This document shows, piece after piece, positions 1 to 10,000 of a stretch of 64,000 nt of DNA (position 1 is the stretch's first letter; the number at the start of each line of letters is the position of its first letter). A program made the position numbers and the translations under genes. The stretch lies in contig ATWD01000001.1 in assembly GCA_000421065.1 (NCBI GenBank), positions 1,103,501-1,167,500 of the forward strand, given 5' to 3'. Source of the DNA: Acidobacteriaceae bacterium TAA 166 (GTDB taxonomy: Bacteria > Acidobacteriota > Terriglobia > Terriglobales > Acidobacteriaceae). The notes beneath the pieces are model-generated. The model saw only the letters and a program-made list of their open reading frames with translations. It ran no database searches and was not told where the DNA came from.

Positions 1-76
1 CTCAATCGGTTGATCTAAAGCATGGATGCAGAGTCTGCGGTCTCGGATGCAGGGGTTTCTCTTTCATTGTAAGACA

Positions 77-190
77 GCGCTGCCGCGCGGGCGTCCTGCG
101 CACCCTTCGTAACGCGTATACCGGCGTGGGCCTCTCGTTGCCCGACGGAAAGGATCTTTGCGCCGAGCAACGGGAGGCCTGGGCCAACAG
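77..190. repeat. Degenerate copy of the dispersed palindromic element (copy A)
   Basis: This copy starts with the GCGCTGCCGCGCGGGC terminus and keeps the CTTCGTAACGCGTATA arm and the inner pair CTCTCGTTG / CAACGGGAGGCC. The distal outer arm is missing or decayed. It lies just downstream of the glycosyltransferase gene that ends at 225. Positions 1-76 show nothing recognisable. Confidence 0.6.
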
Positions 191-224
191 GTCATTGGTC
201 TTTCCTGAAAACACAATCTGGACC

Positions 225-1901
225 TCAGTGCTGGAGCTGGATGGGATTCGTCTGCTGGCCAAACCGGGTCTCCAGGAAACGGGGGACGGTACGCGGACGG
301 GAGAGAGGCCGGGGAGCCTGGTCCGGCGGGTCGAGACGATACAGGATCATGAGATTCCGCTCCGGATCGTCCATGGCCGGGAAGGACGCGACCCTCCGCA
401 GATGATAGAGGGGGGTAAGGGCGTCCATCTTGTCGTCGTCGACCTGGTTCCAGGCGACGTACCAGCCGGGATGGTAGGACTTGACGCGCTCGGAGAGATC
501 GAGGGTGCCGAAGTCGTCGCAGATGGAGGGCAGGCCGGTCATCAGGGAGAGGTCGGACCCGCTGATGGAGAGCACCAGAGGATTGTGGTTGCGGTCGGAG
601 GTGACGATCTGGCGGATGCGCTCGGCGGCGTTGGCGAAGGTGTACTCGGGATGACGGACGTAGCTGAGGGTCTGGCGAGCGTCGGTGGCGACGACGAGAG
701 CGAGCATCGCGGCGGCGGTGAGGATGCCCGGCGGGTAGAACGTGGCCGGACCTTCACGGCGCTGCAGGCTCTCACGACGCTGCCAGAGGCTCTCGAAGAC
801 CACCCCGGTGAGCAACGTAACCGGGACCACGATGACCAGGTAGTAGCGCGGCTGCAGATTATCGTGGTACGCGATGAAGCCCAGATAGCCGACGATCCAC
901 AGCAGAAAGGAGGGGAGAAGGGGATTTTTCAGAAGGTGAGGACGGACGCAGAGCGCAATCGCAGCTGCCGCCAGGGCGAAGGGATAGAGGATCTTGCCCA
1001 GCCACATGCCGTCGAGAAAGGTGCCGCTCAGGACGGACATGGCATTGGACATGGTCATGCCGGTGTAGGCGTTGGCGCTGAAGAGATATCGATAGTCTTC
1101 GAGGAAGTGCGGGCGCACGACAAAGCCGTAGTATCCGGCCCAGACCACAGCGGCCAGCACGGCAGATGGAAGCACGAGCTTCACCGCGTCCCGAAGCTTG
1201 TACCCGGAGCGCGCGAAGACAATCCACCCGATCGATGGGAAGAGAAAGAGGGCGGTGGTCTTGGTCAGGATCATCAGGGGCAGAAGAAGACCTAACGCAA
1301 GCGTGGAAAACCATCGTCCGAACCGGGATGCCGGTTGGCCTGGTTCGGGTAGGGATGAGGCGGCCAAAAGGGACAGGAGGGTCAGCAAGATCAGCATGGG
1401 CTCCAGAATCGCCATGCGACTGAAGACGTAACAGTAGGGGCTGACGGCGAGCAGAAGCACCGAGGCCGCGGGTGCGAGCGAGGGCCGGCCGGAGGGGGTC
1501 CAGCGCCTGACCAAAAGATAGACGGAGAGCAGGATCAGGCCGAAGATGGCCACGGTCAGGGCTCGGGCCGCGACGATGTCGACCCCGGTGAAGTGGAAGA
1601 CCGCGGCCTCGACCAGGGGCCAGACCGGGAGGGCGGCGGCGGGATTGAAGTCGCCGGGGACGTACCAGTCGCCACGCTGGAAGTGACGGATCGCGGCGTC
1701 GCCGTACCATCCCTCGTCGGTGTACTTGGCCCAGTCCATCCAGGGGGATTGGTTGGGGAAGTCGGCGCGAAGGTGCACACCGTGGAGCACGAGAAAGAAT
1801 GCGGCCGTGGCGAGCATGCACATCTCGAGTACACGAAGGGCGATGCGAGGCGAGACGGCCTCGGCACTCTGTTGTTTTGTCTCTGCAAGCAACGAAGTCA
1901 T
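225..1901 (-). CDS. Glycosyltransferase family 39 (GT-C) membrane protein
   Basis: A 558-residue polytopic membrane protein of the ArnT/PMT-like GT-C superfamily. Such enzymes transfer a sugar from a polyprenyl-phosphate donor at the outer face of the inner membrane. After the first membrane segment comes an acidic loop motif (TDEGWYGDAA, about residues 62-71), the place where GT-C enzymes carry the catalytic Asp/Glu. About ten hydrophobic segments follow, and then a soluble C-terminal part with a conserved-looking CDDFGTLDLSERVKSY stretch. The ATG at 1901 gives the full N-terminal region. The gene ends next to repeat copy A. Its neighbours (permease, acyltransferase, polymerase-like protein) fit surface polysaccharide or lipid modification. 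Donor and acceptor cannot be told from the sequence. Confidence 0.8.
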   Translation of the reverse strand: MTSLLAETKQQSAEAVSPRIALRVLEMCMLATAAFFLVLHGVHLRADFPNQSPWMDWAKYTDEGWYGDAAIRHFQRGDWYVPGDFNPAAALPVWPLVEAAVFHFTGVDIVAARALTVAIFGLILLSVYLLVRRWTPSGRPSLAPAASVLLLAVSPYCYVFSRMAILEPMLILLTLLSLLAASSLPEPGQPASRFGRWFSTLALGLLLPLMILTKTTALFLFPSIGWIVFARSGYKLRDAVKLVLPSAVLAAVVWAGYYGFVVRPHFLEDYRYLFSANAYTGMTMSNAMSVLSGTFLDGMWLGKILYPFALAAAAIALCVRPHLLKNPLLPSFLLWIVGYLGFIAYHDNLQPRYYLVIVVPVTLLTGVVFESLWQRRESLQRREGPATFYPPGILTAAAMLALVVATDARQTLSYVRHPEYTFANAAERIRQIVTSDRNHNPLVLSISGSDLSLMTGLPSICDDFGTLDLSERVKSYHPGWYVAWNQVDDDKMDALTPLYHLRRVASFPAMDDPERNLMILYRLDPPDQAPRPLSRPRTVPRFLETRFGQQTNPIQLQH

Positions 1902-2003
1902 AACGAAGAAGATCTGGAGAGCAGTTCCATCCTCACAGCAAATTCACTCGCAAACCAGCAATGGAAGGTAGGATGCGCATTTGGCGCGCATCGACAACTG
2001 AGG

Positions 2004-3095
2004 CTATTCGTAGGCCAGAGCGTCGATGGGATCTTTGCTGGCGGCCTTGAGGGCCGGGTAGACGGCTCCCAGCAGAGCTCCGACGAATGCGATCATGACA
2101 GACTTCCATACCCAAGGCAGATTGATGTCAAAGTCCAGTGTTGGAAAACGGGCATTGAGCGCCGTGCTGAGCACGAAGCTGGTGACGATGCCCAAAATGA
2201 TTCCCGCCGCGGCGATCACCGCCGTCTCGCGCATGACCAGCGAGACGATGTAGGCCCGCGAGGCTCCCAGCGACTTCAGAACTCCGATCTCGCGCGTGCG
2301 CTCCATCACCGCCGTGTACATGGACTGGAAGATGACGAGGAAGCCGATGACGAGCGAGATGCCGACGACCACCTTGATGGCGGTATTCATATAAGGGAGT
2401 TTATCGGGCGAAAAGGAGGAGAGATATTCATCGGCAGTGCGCACATCGTAGGTGCTCATGCCCGGTGTAACCATGATCGCCTTACGAACGTCCTCCTGAT
2501 ACTGGGGGGAGTTCTCGGTCTGGACGTAGAACGTCGACGCCTTGCCCTCGGTCTGGTTGAGTTTTCCCATGGTGTCGATGGGGATAAACTTGCGCGCTCC
2601 CTTGCCGTGCCGGACGATGCCGCAGATGCGGAAGTCATGGTTCAGAATCTGGAGCTTGTCTCCTACCTTTTTTCCGGGAGCGGCGTAGTCGTCGATGATG
2701 ACATCGTCCGGCCCCTGGAAGGACGTCCCAGAGAGATACTGGAACGGCAGTAGAGCGTTGAAGCTGTCATATTCAATGCCGTAGATGCTGTCGAGCGATC
2801 CGGTGATCTGAATGTTGACCGGAGCCACGACTTTGATATGAGGGATCTTGCGCAGGACATCGGCTACCTTGATGGAGGCTCCGGCGCCGCTCATGCCGAG
2901 GAAGTTGTTCGTCGTCGCCGGACGCACGATCATGTCCATGCCGATGCCGTTCTGCCGCGTCTTGAAGCCGCTGATCTTGCCCAGCAGGATCGCCGTGATC
3001 GACAGGATCATGATGACCTCGATGGCGATGGCGAGCGCACTGATGAGCGAGCGTAAAGGGCGGTGGACCAAGTTTCCGGCGACGAGCTTATTCAT
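2004..3095 (-). CDS. ABC transporter permease, MacB/FtsX family
   Basis: About 363 residues from the ATG at 3095 (MNKLVAGNLVHRPLRS). An upstream in-frame start at 3197 would add 34 residues without family character. The order is an N-terminal membrane segment, a MacB-like periplasmic domain, and three C-terminal membrane segments forming the FtsX domain, with the typical cytoplasmic motif ERTREIGVLKSLGAS after the second segment. Such permeases act in complexes that extrude or extract lipoproteins, lipids or drugs and need a separate ATPase. No ATP-binding gene is adjacent in this window, so the partner is either encoded elsewhere or this is an orphan. It is divergent from the acyltransferase gene starting at 3261; the 165-bp gap probably holds both promoters. 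Confidence 0.85.
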   Translation of the reverse strand: MNKLVAGNLVHRPLRSLISALAIAIEVIMILSITAILLGKISGFKTRQNGIGMDMIVRPATTNNFLGMSGAGASIKVADVLRKIPHIKVVAPVNIQITGSLDSIYGIEYDSFNALLPFQYLSGTSFQGPDDVIIDDYAAPGKKVGDKLQILNHDFRICGIVRHGKGARKFIPIDTMGKLNQTEGKASTFYVQTENSPQYQEDVRKAIMVTPGMSTYDVRTADEYLSSFSPDKLPYMNTAIKVVVGISLVIGFLVIFQSMYTAVMERTREIGVLKSLGASRAYIVSLVMRETAVIAAAGIILGIVTSFVLSTALNARFPTLDFDINLPWVWKSVMIAFVGALLGAVYPALKAASKDPIDALAYE

Positions 3096-3260
3096 TCTAT
3101 TAATAGTGTATGGCAGCGGGAGGGATTTCCCGCGCAAAGATGCTCGTCCCCAATTTGTGGCAGAGGGCGGGGTTCGGCGGGAAAGACCTTCAGGCATAAT
3201 CGGTTATGTAGGAATGCTTCAGTTTTTATCGTCTTTCAATCGGCCCGAGGACCCCTCCCC

Positions 3261-4427
3261 ATGGAATTGCCCCAGGTAACGGACCCGCGCAGTCCTGCAT
3301 ATACGCCGGGTGTGCGGCGACTGCCCAACATCAAGCCACTCACCTCGATCCGGTTTTTCGCCGCGCTTTACGTCACGGTCTATCACCTGGTGCGGCCGTT
3401 TTCCCTATGGGGCAGACTGGAGCCGGCGGCGAGCGCGGGCTACATCGGGGTCAGCTTCTTCTTTTTGCTCTCGGGCTTCATCCTGACCTACAGCCATGCC
3501 AACGAATATGAGGCGGGGAGAAGCAATCCGCCGAAGTTCTGGATCGCTCGCCTGGCCCGCATCTATCCGGTCTACCTGGCTAGCATGTTGTTTGCCGCCT
3601 ATGTGAACCGGTACCAGTTTCATAACAAGGTTCACCTCTTGGCGTATGCGGCGGATCTACTGCTGGTTCAGTCCTGGTCGATACGCATGGCTCCGTTCTT
3701 CAACGTGCCTGCGTGGAGCCTCTCCTGCGAGGCGTTCTTCTACCTTGTCTTTCCGTTTCTGCTGTTACGGCTGCGGCCGTCCTCAGCGAAGCGATGCCTG
3801 GGGGCGATGGCGGTCTGGTGGATGCTGGCTCTGGCGGCTCCGTTGATCTGCGTCAAGCTCTTCCCTGCCGCCGCCTGGTCCGAGCACGCCAGCGCGGTTC
3901 GAGCGGGAGGCGAATGGGTCTACCGGGTGCGCCGTCTTCCCATCCTGGCTCTGCCGCAGTTTCTGGCGGGCATCTCGCTGGGATGGTTCTACCTGCGCTA
4001 TCGGCCCAGCGCTCGAACCGCCTCCCTCCTGGTATGGACCGGGCTGGCGGCGCTGTTCGCGATCCTGTTCTGGGCGGACAAGTTCCCTCTTGTCATGCTG
4101 CACAATGGTCTGCTGATCCCGCTGTTTTCGATGATCATCCTCGGGTTGGGCGAACCGAGCTTCCTCTCGCGGATCCTGTCCAACTCGGTATTGGTCCTGC
4201 TCGGCGAGGCCAGCTTCGCGCTTTACCTCATCCACTTCCTCTTTAATGATTTCTCGAAACAGGATTTTGGGGCCAACGACTCCTTCGCCGCCCTGGGCTG
4301 GAAGCTCGCAATCGTGATTCCGGTCTCGGTGCTTCTCCACCTGTTCGTGGAACGGCCCGGCCGCAAGGTCATACTTGGATGGTGGAGCCGGAGGCATCCG
4401 GCACAGCTGAAGATGTCCAACAGCTAA
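3261..4427 (+). CDS. Acyltransferase 3 family membrane protein
   Basis: About 388 residues from the ATG at 3261 (MELPQVTDPRSP). The longer open frame back to 3063 overlaps the divergent permease gene and is unlikely to be used. The protein has about ten hydrophobic segments with the family hallmarks: an early LTSIRFFAALYVTVYH segment with the conserved His, GYIGVSFFFLLSGFILTY, then WIARLARIYPVYL. The family O-acetylates or acylates exported sugars, LPS or peptidoglycan at the membrane. With a GT-C transferase and a polymerase-like protein nearby, modification of a surface glycan is the likeliest role. The exact substrate is unknown. Confidence 0.85.
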   Translation: MELPQVTDPRSPAYTPGVRRLPNIKPLTSIRFFAALYVTVYHLVRPFSLWGRLEPAASAGYIGVSFFFLLSGFILTYSHANEYEAGRSNPPKFWIARLARIYPVYLASMLFAAYVNRYQFHNKVHLLAYAADLLLVQSWSIRMAPFFNVPAWSLSCEAFFYLVFPFLLLRLRPSSAKRCLGAMAVWWMLALAAPLICVKLFPAAAWSEHASAVRAGGEWVYRVRRLPILALPQFLAGISLGWFYLRYRPSARTASLLVWTGLAALFAILFWADKFPLVMLHNGLLIPLFSMIILGLGEPSFLSRILSNSVLVLLGEASFALYLIHFLFNDFSKQDFGANDSFAALGWKLAIVIPVSVLLHLFVERPGRKVILGWWSRRHPAQLKMSNS

Positions 4428-4478
4428 TCGTTCGCCCGAAGGGGCTAACCACCCACGCCCCACTGGTTCATGCTCGCG

Positions 4479-5999
4479 CTAAAGCGGACCGGGGCCGGGA
4501 GCCGGGAGCGAGCGGGCACGGCTGGCGAAGCTGCGCGCCGGCCCGATGGGGCGAAGGGGCGCACGGTCAGGAGCCTTCACCAGCGTGGCCAGAAGCGGCA
4601 TCAGGTAGGCCGCCGAAAACGCGGCGAAGACGATGCCGAAGGTCAGGTAGCCGAGCGTGTAAATGATTCCCCCAAGCATCTTCTCGGGGGCGAGGTGAGC
4701 GTAATAGGAGCAGATGAGCAGCCCCCAGGGCGAGTTCCGGGGATCGCCGCAGAGCGAATCAAACAGCACAAACAACATAATCCAGAGCAGCGGCGCCCAG
4801 ACGAAGACTCCCACCCACTTGCTCAAATGGTAGGCCTCGGCGGCGGGAGAGAAGGAGATTCCGGTCGTGACGTCGTCGTCCGCGAGATGTCCCAGTTGAT
4901 GGGAGTAAAAGTTGCCGAAGTTAACCGCCGGCTTTCCGGGCCAGAGAGCGTGCGGGACCAGATTCTCGAAGTCCAGGATCAGCGGAAACGGCCCCATGGG
5001 GCCTCGACGCTCGGTCAGATCGTGCAGTTCATCGTCGGGCGCAATCATCTGCAAACGATCCATGAGACCCTGCGACTTGCTGAAGTATCCTCCGCCTCGC
5101 TCTTCTTCGTTATCGGCTGCGATCTTCAGGTACTTCGTGCGGGTGTCTTCGAGATCGGACAAAAGATCGATGGAGATGCTCACGCCTCCCCAGAAGTCCT
5201 CGTCGACGCGAAAGTTTCTTCCATACTGGGTGTAAGGCACCAGGTAGTGAGCCATGAAGTAGATGGCCAGAAGGACGCCGCACAGCTGGAGGCGCGTGAT
5301 GCGGTAGCCCTGCGAGGCCGCCGCGATCAGCCAGCAGGCCAGGGGAGTGAAGATGAACTCCTTGGAGTAACCGACCAGGCCGAGGATCATCGTGACGCCG
5401 CCGGCGATGATCACGGGAAGATTAACGCTTCTGCGGCCTCCCGTGCTCCGCACCTCATAGATCACGCCGAGGATGATGGCCATGGGCAGGAAGCGGTTGA
5501 TCTGAGCGATTGCGCTGAGAGCGCTTCCCTCCGCGTGGTCGGCCGTGGAGAAGATGACGATCAGGACAAGTCCGGCCACGACACATCCGACCGTGGCGCT
5601 GTGCATGTTGGAGTCGTTGACCAGGCCCCCGAGCAGGGCGCGCCGGGTGGTCAGCTTCTTGCTGATCACCACCGCCAACCACATGGACAGCATCATGCCG
5701 ACGTAGATCTGCATGGTCAGGTTGGGCTGCAGGAGGTTCGAATCGGCCCTCTCCCCCAGAACGGCCTTCCAGCATAGTCCAAGGATGACAGCGAGTACGG
5801 AGAAGAAGAAGACGTAAGAGCCCGAGGTACTGGAGAATCCTCCGGCGGCATTAAAGGTCACCACCGAGAGCAGAACGAAGAGGAAGCTGTAGAGCGCGAA
5901 GGTGGGCGAGGTTCCCTGGTACATCTGGATCATGGCCAGGGAGACGGCAAAGACCGCGGCTCGCCAGAGTGGGATATGAATCGGAAACGGGATGCGCAA
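4479..5999 (-). CDS. Polytopic membrane protein, O-antigen polymerase-like
   Basis: A 506-residue protein with about 12 hydrophobic segments and one large hydrophilic loop in the second half (about residues 255-350, including NFRVDEDFWGG and DNEEERGGGYFSKSQG). This layout, many segments with one big periplasmic loop late in the chain, is typical of Wzy/oligosaccharide repeat-unit polymerases. Pairwise identity to any known one cannot be judged by eye. The C-terminus ends in a Pro/Arg/Ala-rich tail. The start at 5999 is the first Met; Met-23 and Met-26 are alternatives. It is convergent with the acyltransferase gene (51-bp gap) and divergent from the RodZ-like gene. The function is an inference from topology and neighbours. 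Confidence 0.55.
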   Translation of the reverse strand: MRIPFPIHIPLWRAAVFAVSLAMIQMYQGTSPTFALYSFLFVLLSVVTFNAAGGFSSTSGSYVFFFSVLAVILGLCWKAVLGERADSNLLQPNLTMQIYVGMMLSMWLAVVISKKLTTRRALLGGLVNDSNMHSATVGCVVAGLVLIVIFSTADHAEGSALSAIAQINRFLPMAIILGVIYEVRSTGGRRSVNLPVIIAGGVTMILGLVGYSKEFIFTPLACWLIAAASQGYRITRLQLCGVLLAIYFMAHYLVPYTQYGRNFRVDEDFWGGVSISIDLLSDLEDTRTKYLKIAADNEEERGGGYFSKSQGLMDRLQMIAPDDELHDLTERRGPMGPFPLILDFENLVPHALWPGKPAVNFGNFYSHQLGHLADDDVTTGISFSPAAEAYHLSKWVGVFVWAPLLWIMLFVLFDSLCGDPRNSPWGLLICSYYAHLAPEKMLGGIIYTLGYLTFGIVFAAFSAAYLMPLLATLVKAPDRAPLRPIGPARSFASRARSLPAPGPGPL

Positions 6000-6221
6000 T
6001 CGTGCTCTCTTTCGATTCCTCGTCCAGGCAGAACGCGCCCATTGGGGAGATGGTCGTGACTTGAAGATCCACTGCGGCAGCAGATTCTAGGAGACCTCTC
6101 CATGATACGAGCGGGGGTTCCAGACCGTCAAAGCCCATCTTTCGGCTGGGGGAAGGCCTCTCTCAGGCCCAAATTGGGCCTAACCAGCTGGATTCCGGCT
6201 CTCAATGACCTGTTTGGGGCT

Positions 6222-6250
6222 TTGACTTGAGGCGCATCCGGGACTATTCT
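6222..6250 (+). promoter_or_regulatory. Probable sigma-70-type promoter of the RodZ-like gene
   Basis: TTGACT at 6222-6227 and TATTCT at 6245-6250 are separated by exactly 17 bp, and the ATG lies 65 bp downstream. The match is five of six at -35 and four of six at -10. The rest of the 6000-6314 gap shows no gene. Confidence 0.5.
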
Positions 6251-6314
6251 GACCCCGAAAGCGCACGGTTTTGCAGTAGGGAAGAGAATTCTGGGACCCA
6301 ACGGGCTGACATAT

Positions 6315-6734
6315 ATGGAACAGTTCGGCAAGGAGTTACGGGCAGAGCGGGAACGGCGTCAGGTTACGCTCGAGACCATCTGTGCAGTTACCAAGGTATC
6401 GGTTCGCCATCTTCAGGCCCTCGAGGCGGGAGACTACGCCGAGTTACCCGGGGGCGTCTTCCGTAAAGGGATTGTACGCAGCTACTTGACGGCGGTCGGG
6501 CTGGAAGAGGAGAGCTGGCTCCAGCGATTCGATGCAACGCTGCGCGACTGCGGAGTTGCCGGGGGTGAGGAGCAGTGGGCCGAGTTCGCAGAAAACGTTC
6601 GCCGCAACCGCGTGGGCAGCGAGAGATCCGGAATGGATTCACGCTGGATCGGAGTGGCGGTGATGGTGGGGGCGCTGGTTGTGCTCGGCTGGGGAGTCTG
6701 GAAGTACGTGCTGCACGGCCGAATTTTTCTGTAA
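6315..6734 (+). CDS. Short RodZ-like helix-turn-helix membrane protein
   Basis: This 139-residue protein has an N-terminal HTH_25-type domain (about residues 1-72: FGKELRAERERRQVTLETI, then VSVRHLQALEAGDY and GVFRKGIVRSYL), as in RodZ and related proteins. It has one membrane segment near the C-terminus (about 110-130, WIGVAVMVGALVVLGWGVW) and only a few residues beyond it. RodZ proper is usually over 250 residues with a periplasmic beta domain, which is absent here. RodZ links MreB to the elongation machinery, and HTH_25 proteins may also bind DNA. No mre genes are near. It could be a RodZ paralogue or a membrane-tethered regulator. Confidence 0.75.
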   Translation: MEQFGKELRAERERRQVTLETICAVTKVSVRHLQALEAGDYAELPGGVFRKGIVRSYLTAVGLEEESWLQRFDATLRDCGVAGGEEQWAEFAENVRRNRVGSERSGMDSRWIGVAVMVGALVVLGWGVWKYVLHGRIFL

Positions 6735-6750
6735 GCCCCGGCCGGTCTTT

Positions 6751-6830
6751 ATTTATTAAAACAGATCCGGATTTATAAAAGCAGATCCTGGTTTACAAAA
6801 GCAGATCAGGGTTTATAAAGAACAGATCAG
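6751..6830. repeat. Four tandem 20-bp direct repeats upstream of the TonB receptor
   Basis: Four consecutive 20-bp units (6751, 6771, 6791, 6811) share the pattern (A/G)TTTAtaAAA-(g)CAGATC-cgg. They are imperfect: the last copy is shifted by one base, so this is a decaying tandem array. It lies between the RodZ-like gene and the receptor gene, about 205 bp before the receptor start. It could be an upstream regulator-binding array or a neutral minisatellite. Confidence 0.75.
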
Positions 6831-6893
6831 CCCCTTTCTTCCCTGACGAAGAAGCTCCCTCCCCGGGAGATTGTTCCTCGACGAACTCATCAG

Positions 6894-6899
6894 TTGACA
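6894..6899 (+). promoter_or_regulatory. Candidate -35 element for the TonB receptor gene
   Basis: A perfect TTGACA lies 137 bp before the receptor ATG. The hexamer 17 bp downstream (TTAACT, 6917-6922) is only a 3/6 match to a -10 box, so the promoter assignment is tentative. The rest of the 6831-7024 gap shows no gene. Confidence 0.3.
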
Positions 6900-7035
6900 T
6901 TGCGGAAGAAGAAGGATTAACTCTCTCTTCATATAAGCCAGACGGAGGCATTGGATCGCTGTTTCAGCGAACGGCTTCCCTGTAGCTCGTCACGGAAATT
7001 CAGCTCGCCAAATTGTTTTTTTTTAGGAGACAGTG

Positions 7036-10000
7036 ATGAACAGATTCAGGCTCTTTGCCTGTCGCGCGATCTTCTTCGCGCTGGCAGTCCTCGTTCTGGG
7101 AATACGCGCCCAGGCACAGAATGTCTTGGGAAGCATCAGCGGAACAGTTACGGATTCGAGCGGCGCCGCCCTCTCCGGCGCTAAAGTGAGCCTTCTGAAT
7201 ACGGACCGCAACGAGGTCGTTCGCGAGACGACGACCAACGGCAGCGGATACTACACCGCGACCACGCTTCCCCTGGGAAGCTACCGGATCACGGTCAGCG
7301 CGTCGGGATTTGGGGACAAAATCTTCAACGGCGTCGTCCTGCACGTCAACGACGCTCTGACGATGAATGCCACGCTGAATCCGGGAGCGGTTGAACAGGT
7401 TCAGGTGACGGCCGACACCCTGGCGATCAATACGGAGAATGCGACGCAGGCCGGGCTGATCAGCGGGACGCAGGTGCGTGAGCTGGTTCTGTCGAGCCGC
7501 AATTACGAACAGCTAGTGGGTCTCCAGACGGGTGTGGCCTATACGGGAGGCGACCAGATCTACATTGGCAACTCGAGCCCATCCGGAGCCTCGAACTCGG
7601 TCAGCTTCTCGGTGAACGGATCGCGGACCAGCGGTAATGCATGGACCGTGGACGGCTCCGACAACGTGGACCGAGGATCGAACTCGACCTTGCTGACCTA
7701 TCCCTCGGTCGATGCGATCGCGGAGTTCAAGACGCTGCGGGGAACCTACGAGGCGGAGTTCGGGCGCAGCGCGAGCGGCCAGATTAACGTCATCACCAAG
7801 TCCGGAACCAAGGAATTTCACGGCAGCGCATACGAATTCGTCCGCAATGACATCTTCAACGCCAACGATGTTTTGAATAAGCAGCTGACCAGCCCCAGCG
7901 GAGCCGTGAGCAAGACCGTGGCGACGCCGCGCGGCGCACTGCGCTACAACGACTTCGGGTATACGGGCGGAGGTCCGGTCTGGATTCCGAAGATCTACGA
8001 CGGACGCAAGCACAACACCTTCTTCTTCTTCTCGCAGGAGATTCGGCGCGTTATCACCTACAAGCCGCTTACGCTGACCGGAGTTCCCAATCACAACGAG
8101 CGAAACGGCACCTTCAGCGCTCCGGTGTGCGCGAATACGAACGCCTCAGGAGCTTGTGCCGACGCGGGAACGACCAACGTCCCGATCACCAGTACGCTCG
8201 CCCAGGCTTATCTGAAGGACATTTATGCGAATGTGGGAGAGCCTGACGCGCAGGGAAATCTGATCACGGCTCCCCAGCGCAACATCTACAACGCCAACCA
8301 GCAGATCGTGCGCATCGATCAGCAGATCGGCCAGAAGCTGAACGTCTTCTTCCGCTTCATCAACGACTCCATTCCGACGCAGGAGCCCGGCGGTCTGTTT
8401 CAAAGCGCGGGCTATCCGGGGGTGAATACAACCAATACGAACGCCCCGGGCAAGATCTACCTGGGCCACGTGACGTATGTCTTCACACCGACGCTGCTGA
8501 TCGATGGGGGATATGCATACTCCTATGGTGCTCTTCTGAGCGACCCGGTGGGCCTGGCGGCCAATGCCAACTCGCCCGACATCAAGCCGAACCTTCCCTT
8601 CACCTCGACGCTTCCGCGCGTTCCCACCCTCACCTTCACGAACGGAACGACCGTGACAACCTACGGTCCTTATCGCGACTACAACCGCAACCATAATGTC
8701 TTCGCCAATTTAACCAAGACACTGGGCAATCACACGATCAAGACCGGATTCACTTATAACCACTACAACAAAAACGAGAACAATGCCGCGGCGAACGCAG
8801 GCAGCTTTGCCTTCTCCAACGGCAATGCCCCGAAGGGCTCGGCGGCGCAGGCGTACCAGCAGTCTTGGGCCAACTTCCTCACCGGCTTCGTCTCGACCTT
8901 TACGCAGGCTTCGACCGATGTGACGCCCAGCGTCACGGCCCAGCAGATCGAGGCTTACGTGCAGGACGACTGGAAGATCACCCGTCGCCTGACGCTCAAC
9001 CTCGGCGTGCGTTACTCCTACTTCGGGCAGCCGACCGACGCCAACCAGCAGCTGACCACCTTCGATCCGTCGATCTACGATCCATCGCAGGCTCCGGCCA
9101 TCGGGACGACCGGCCAGATCTGTGTGACCGGCGCTCCGGCCTCGGCCTGCAACGGCGTCACACCGGTTCCGGGCGTCACGCTCTCCGGAGCCATCACCAA
9201 CGGCATCAGCATCAACCATGTCAACTCGCCCTACGGCGGCCAGATTGCCCAGTCCGATACGAAGAACTTTGCTCCCCGCGTCGGCTTTGCCCTGGACGTC
9301 TTCGGGGATGGAAAGACCTCGCTGCGCGGCGGATATGGCATCGCTTACGACTCGTCGCTGTTCGGCATCTATGAGCAGAACATCTTTCAGAACCCACCCT
9401 TCGTCAATACGCCGACGATCTCGAACACCAGCTTCGATAACCCGGCGGCGATCTCGGCGAATGTGAACTACTCGGCGCAGGTGCTGCGGGCGACCTCGCC
9501 GCACTTCAGCACGCCGTATGTGCAGCAGTTCTCGCTGGGAGTGCAGCAGCAGCTCACGGGTGGCGTGGCGATGGATATCTCCTATGTTGGGAATCAGCAG
9601 GTTCATCTTCTGGGCCTGGTGGATATCAATCAGGCTCCGGTGGGAGCGTTTGCGGCGGCTAACCCGGGGGTTGCGGTGACCTCGTCGAACGTCTCGATGA
9701 TCAATGCTTATCGCCCTTACAAGGGCTATAGCGCGATCAACTCGGTTCTTCCGATCTTCTCCGGCAACTACCACTCTCTGCAGGCTTCGGCGCGTAAGGA
9801 GTGGAAGCACAGCTCGCTGATCGCGGCCAACTATACCTGGTCGCGCGCCCTGACCAACGCCAATGCCGACCGGACGGGAGCTCCGCAGATCTCCTCGGAC
9901 ACCCGGGCGGAGTATGGCCCCTCGGCAGCGGACCGCCGCCACATGTTCAACTTCAACGCAGTCTATGCCCTTCCCTTCCTCTACGAGCAGCATGGATGGA

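Noticed and set aside
126..1295. A 389-codon plus-strand frame opposite the glycosyltransferase gene
   Set aside because: Gly/Glu/His-rich shadow of a membrane protein gene on the other strand.
3063..3260. N-terminal extension of the acyltransferase back to 3063
   Set aside because: It overlaps the divergent permease gene start and its promoter, and has no family character; ATG 3261 fits better.
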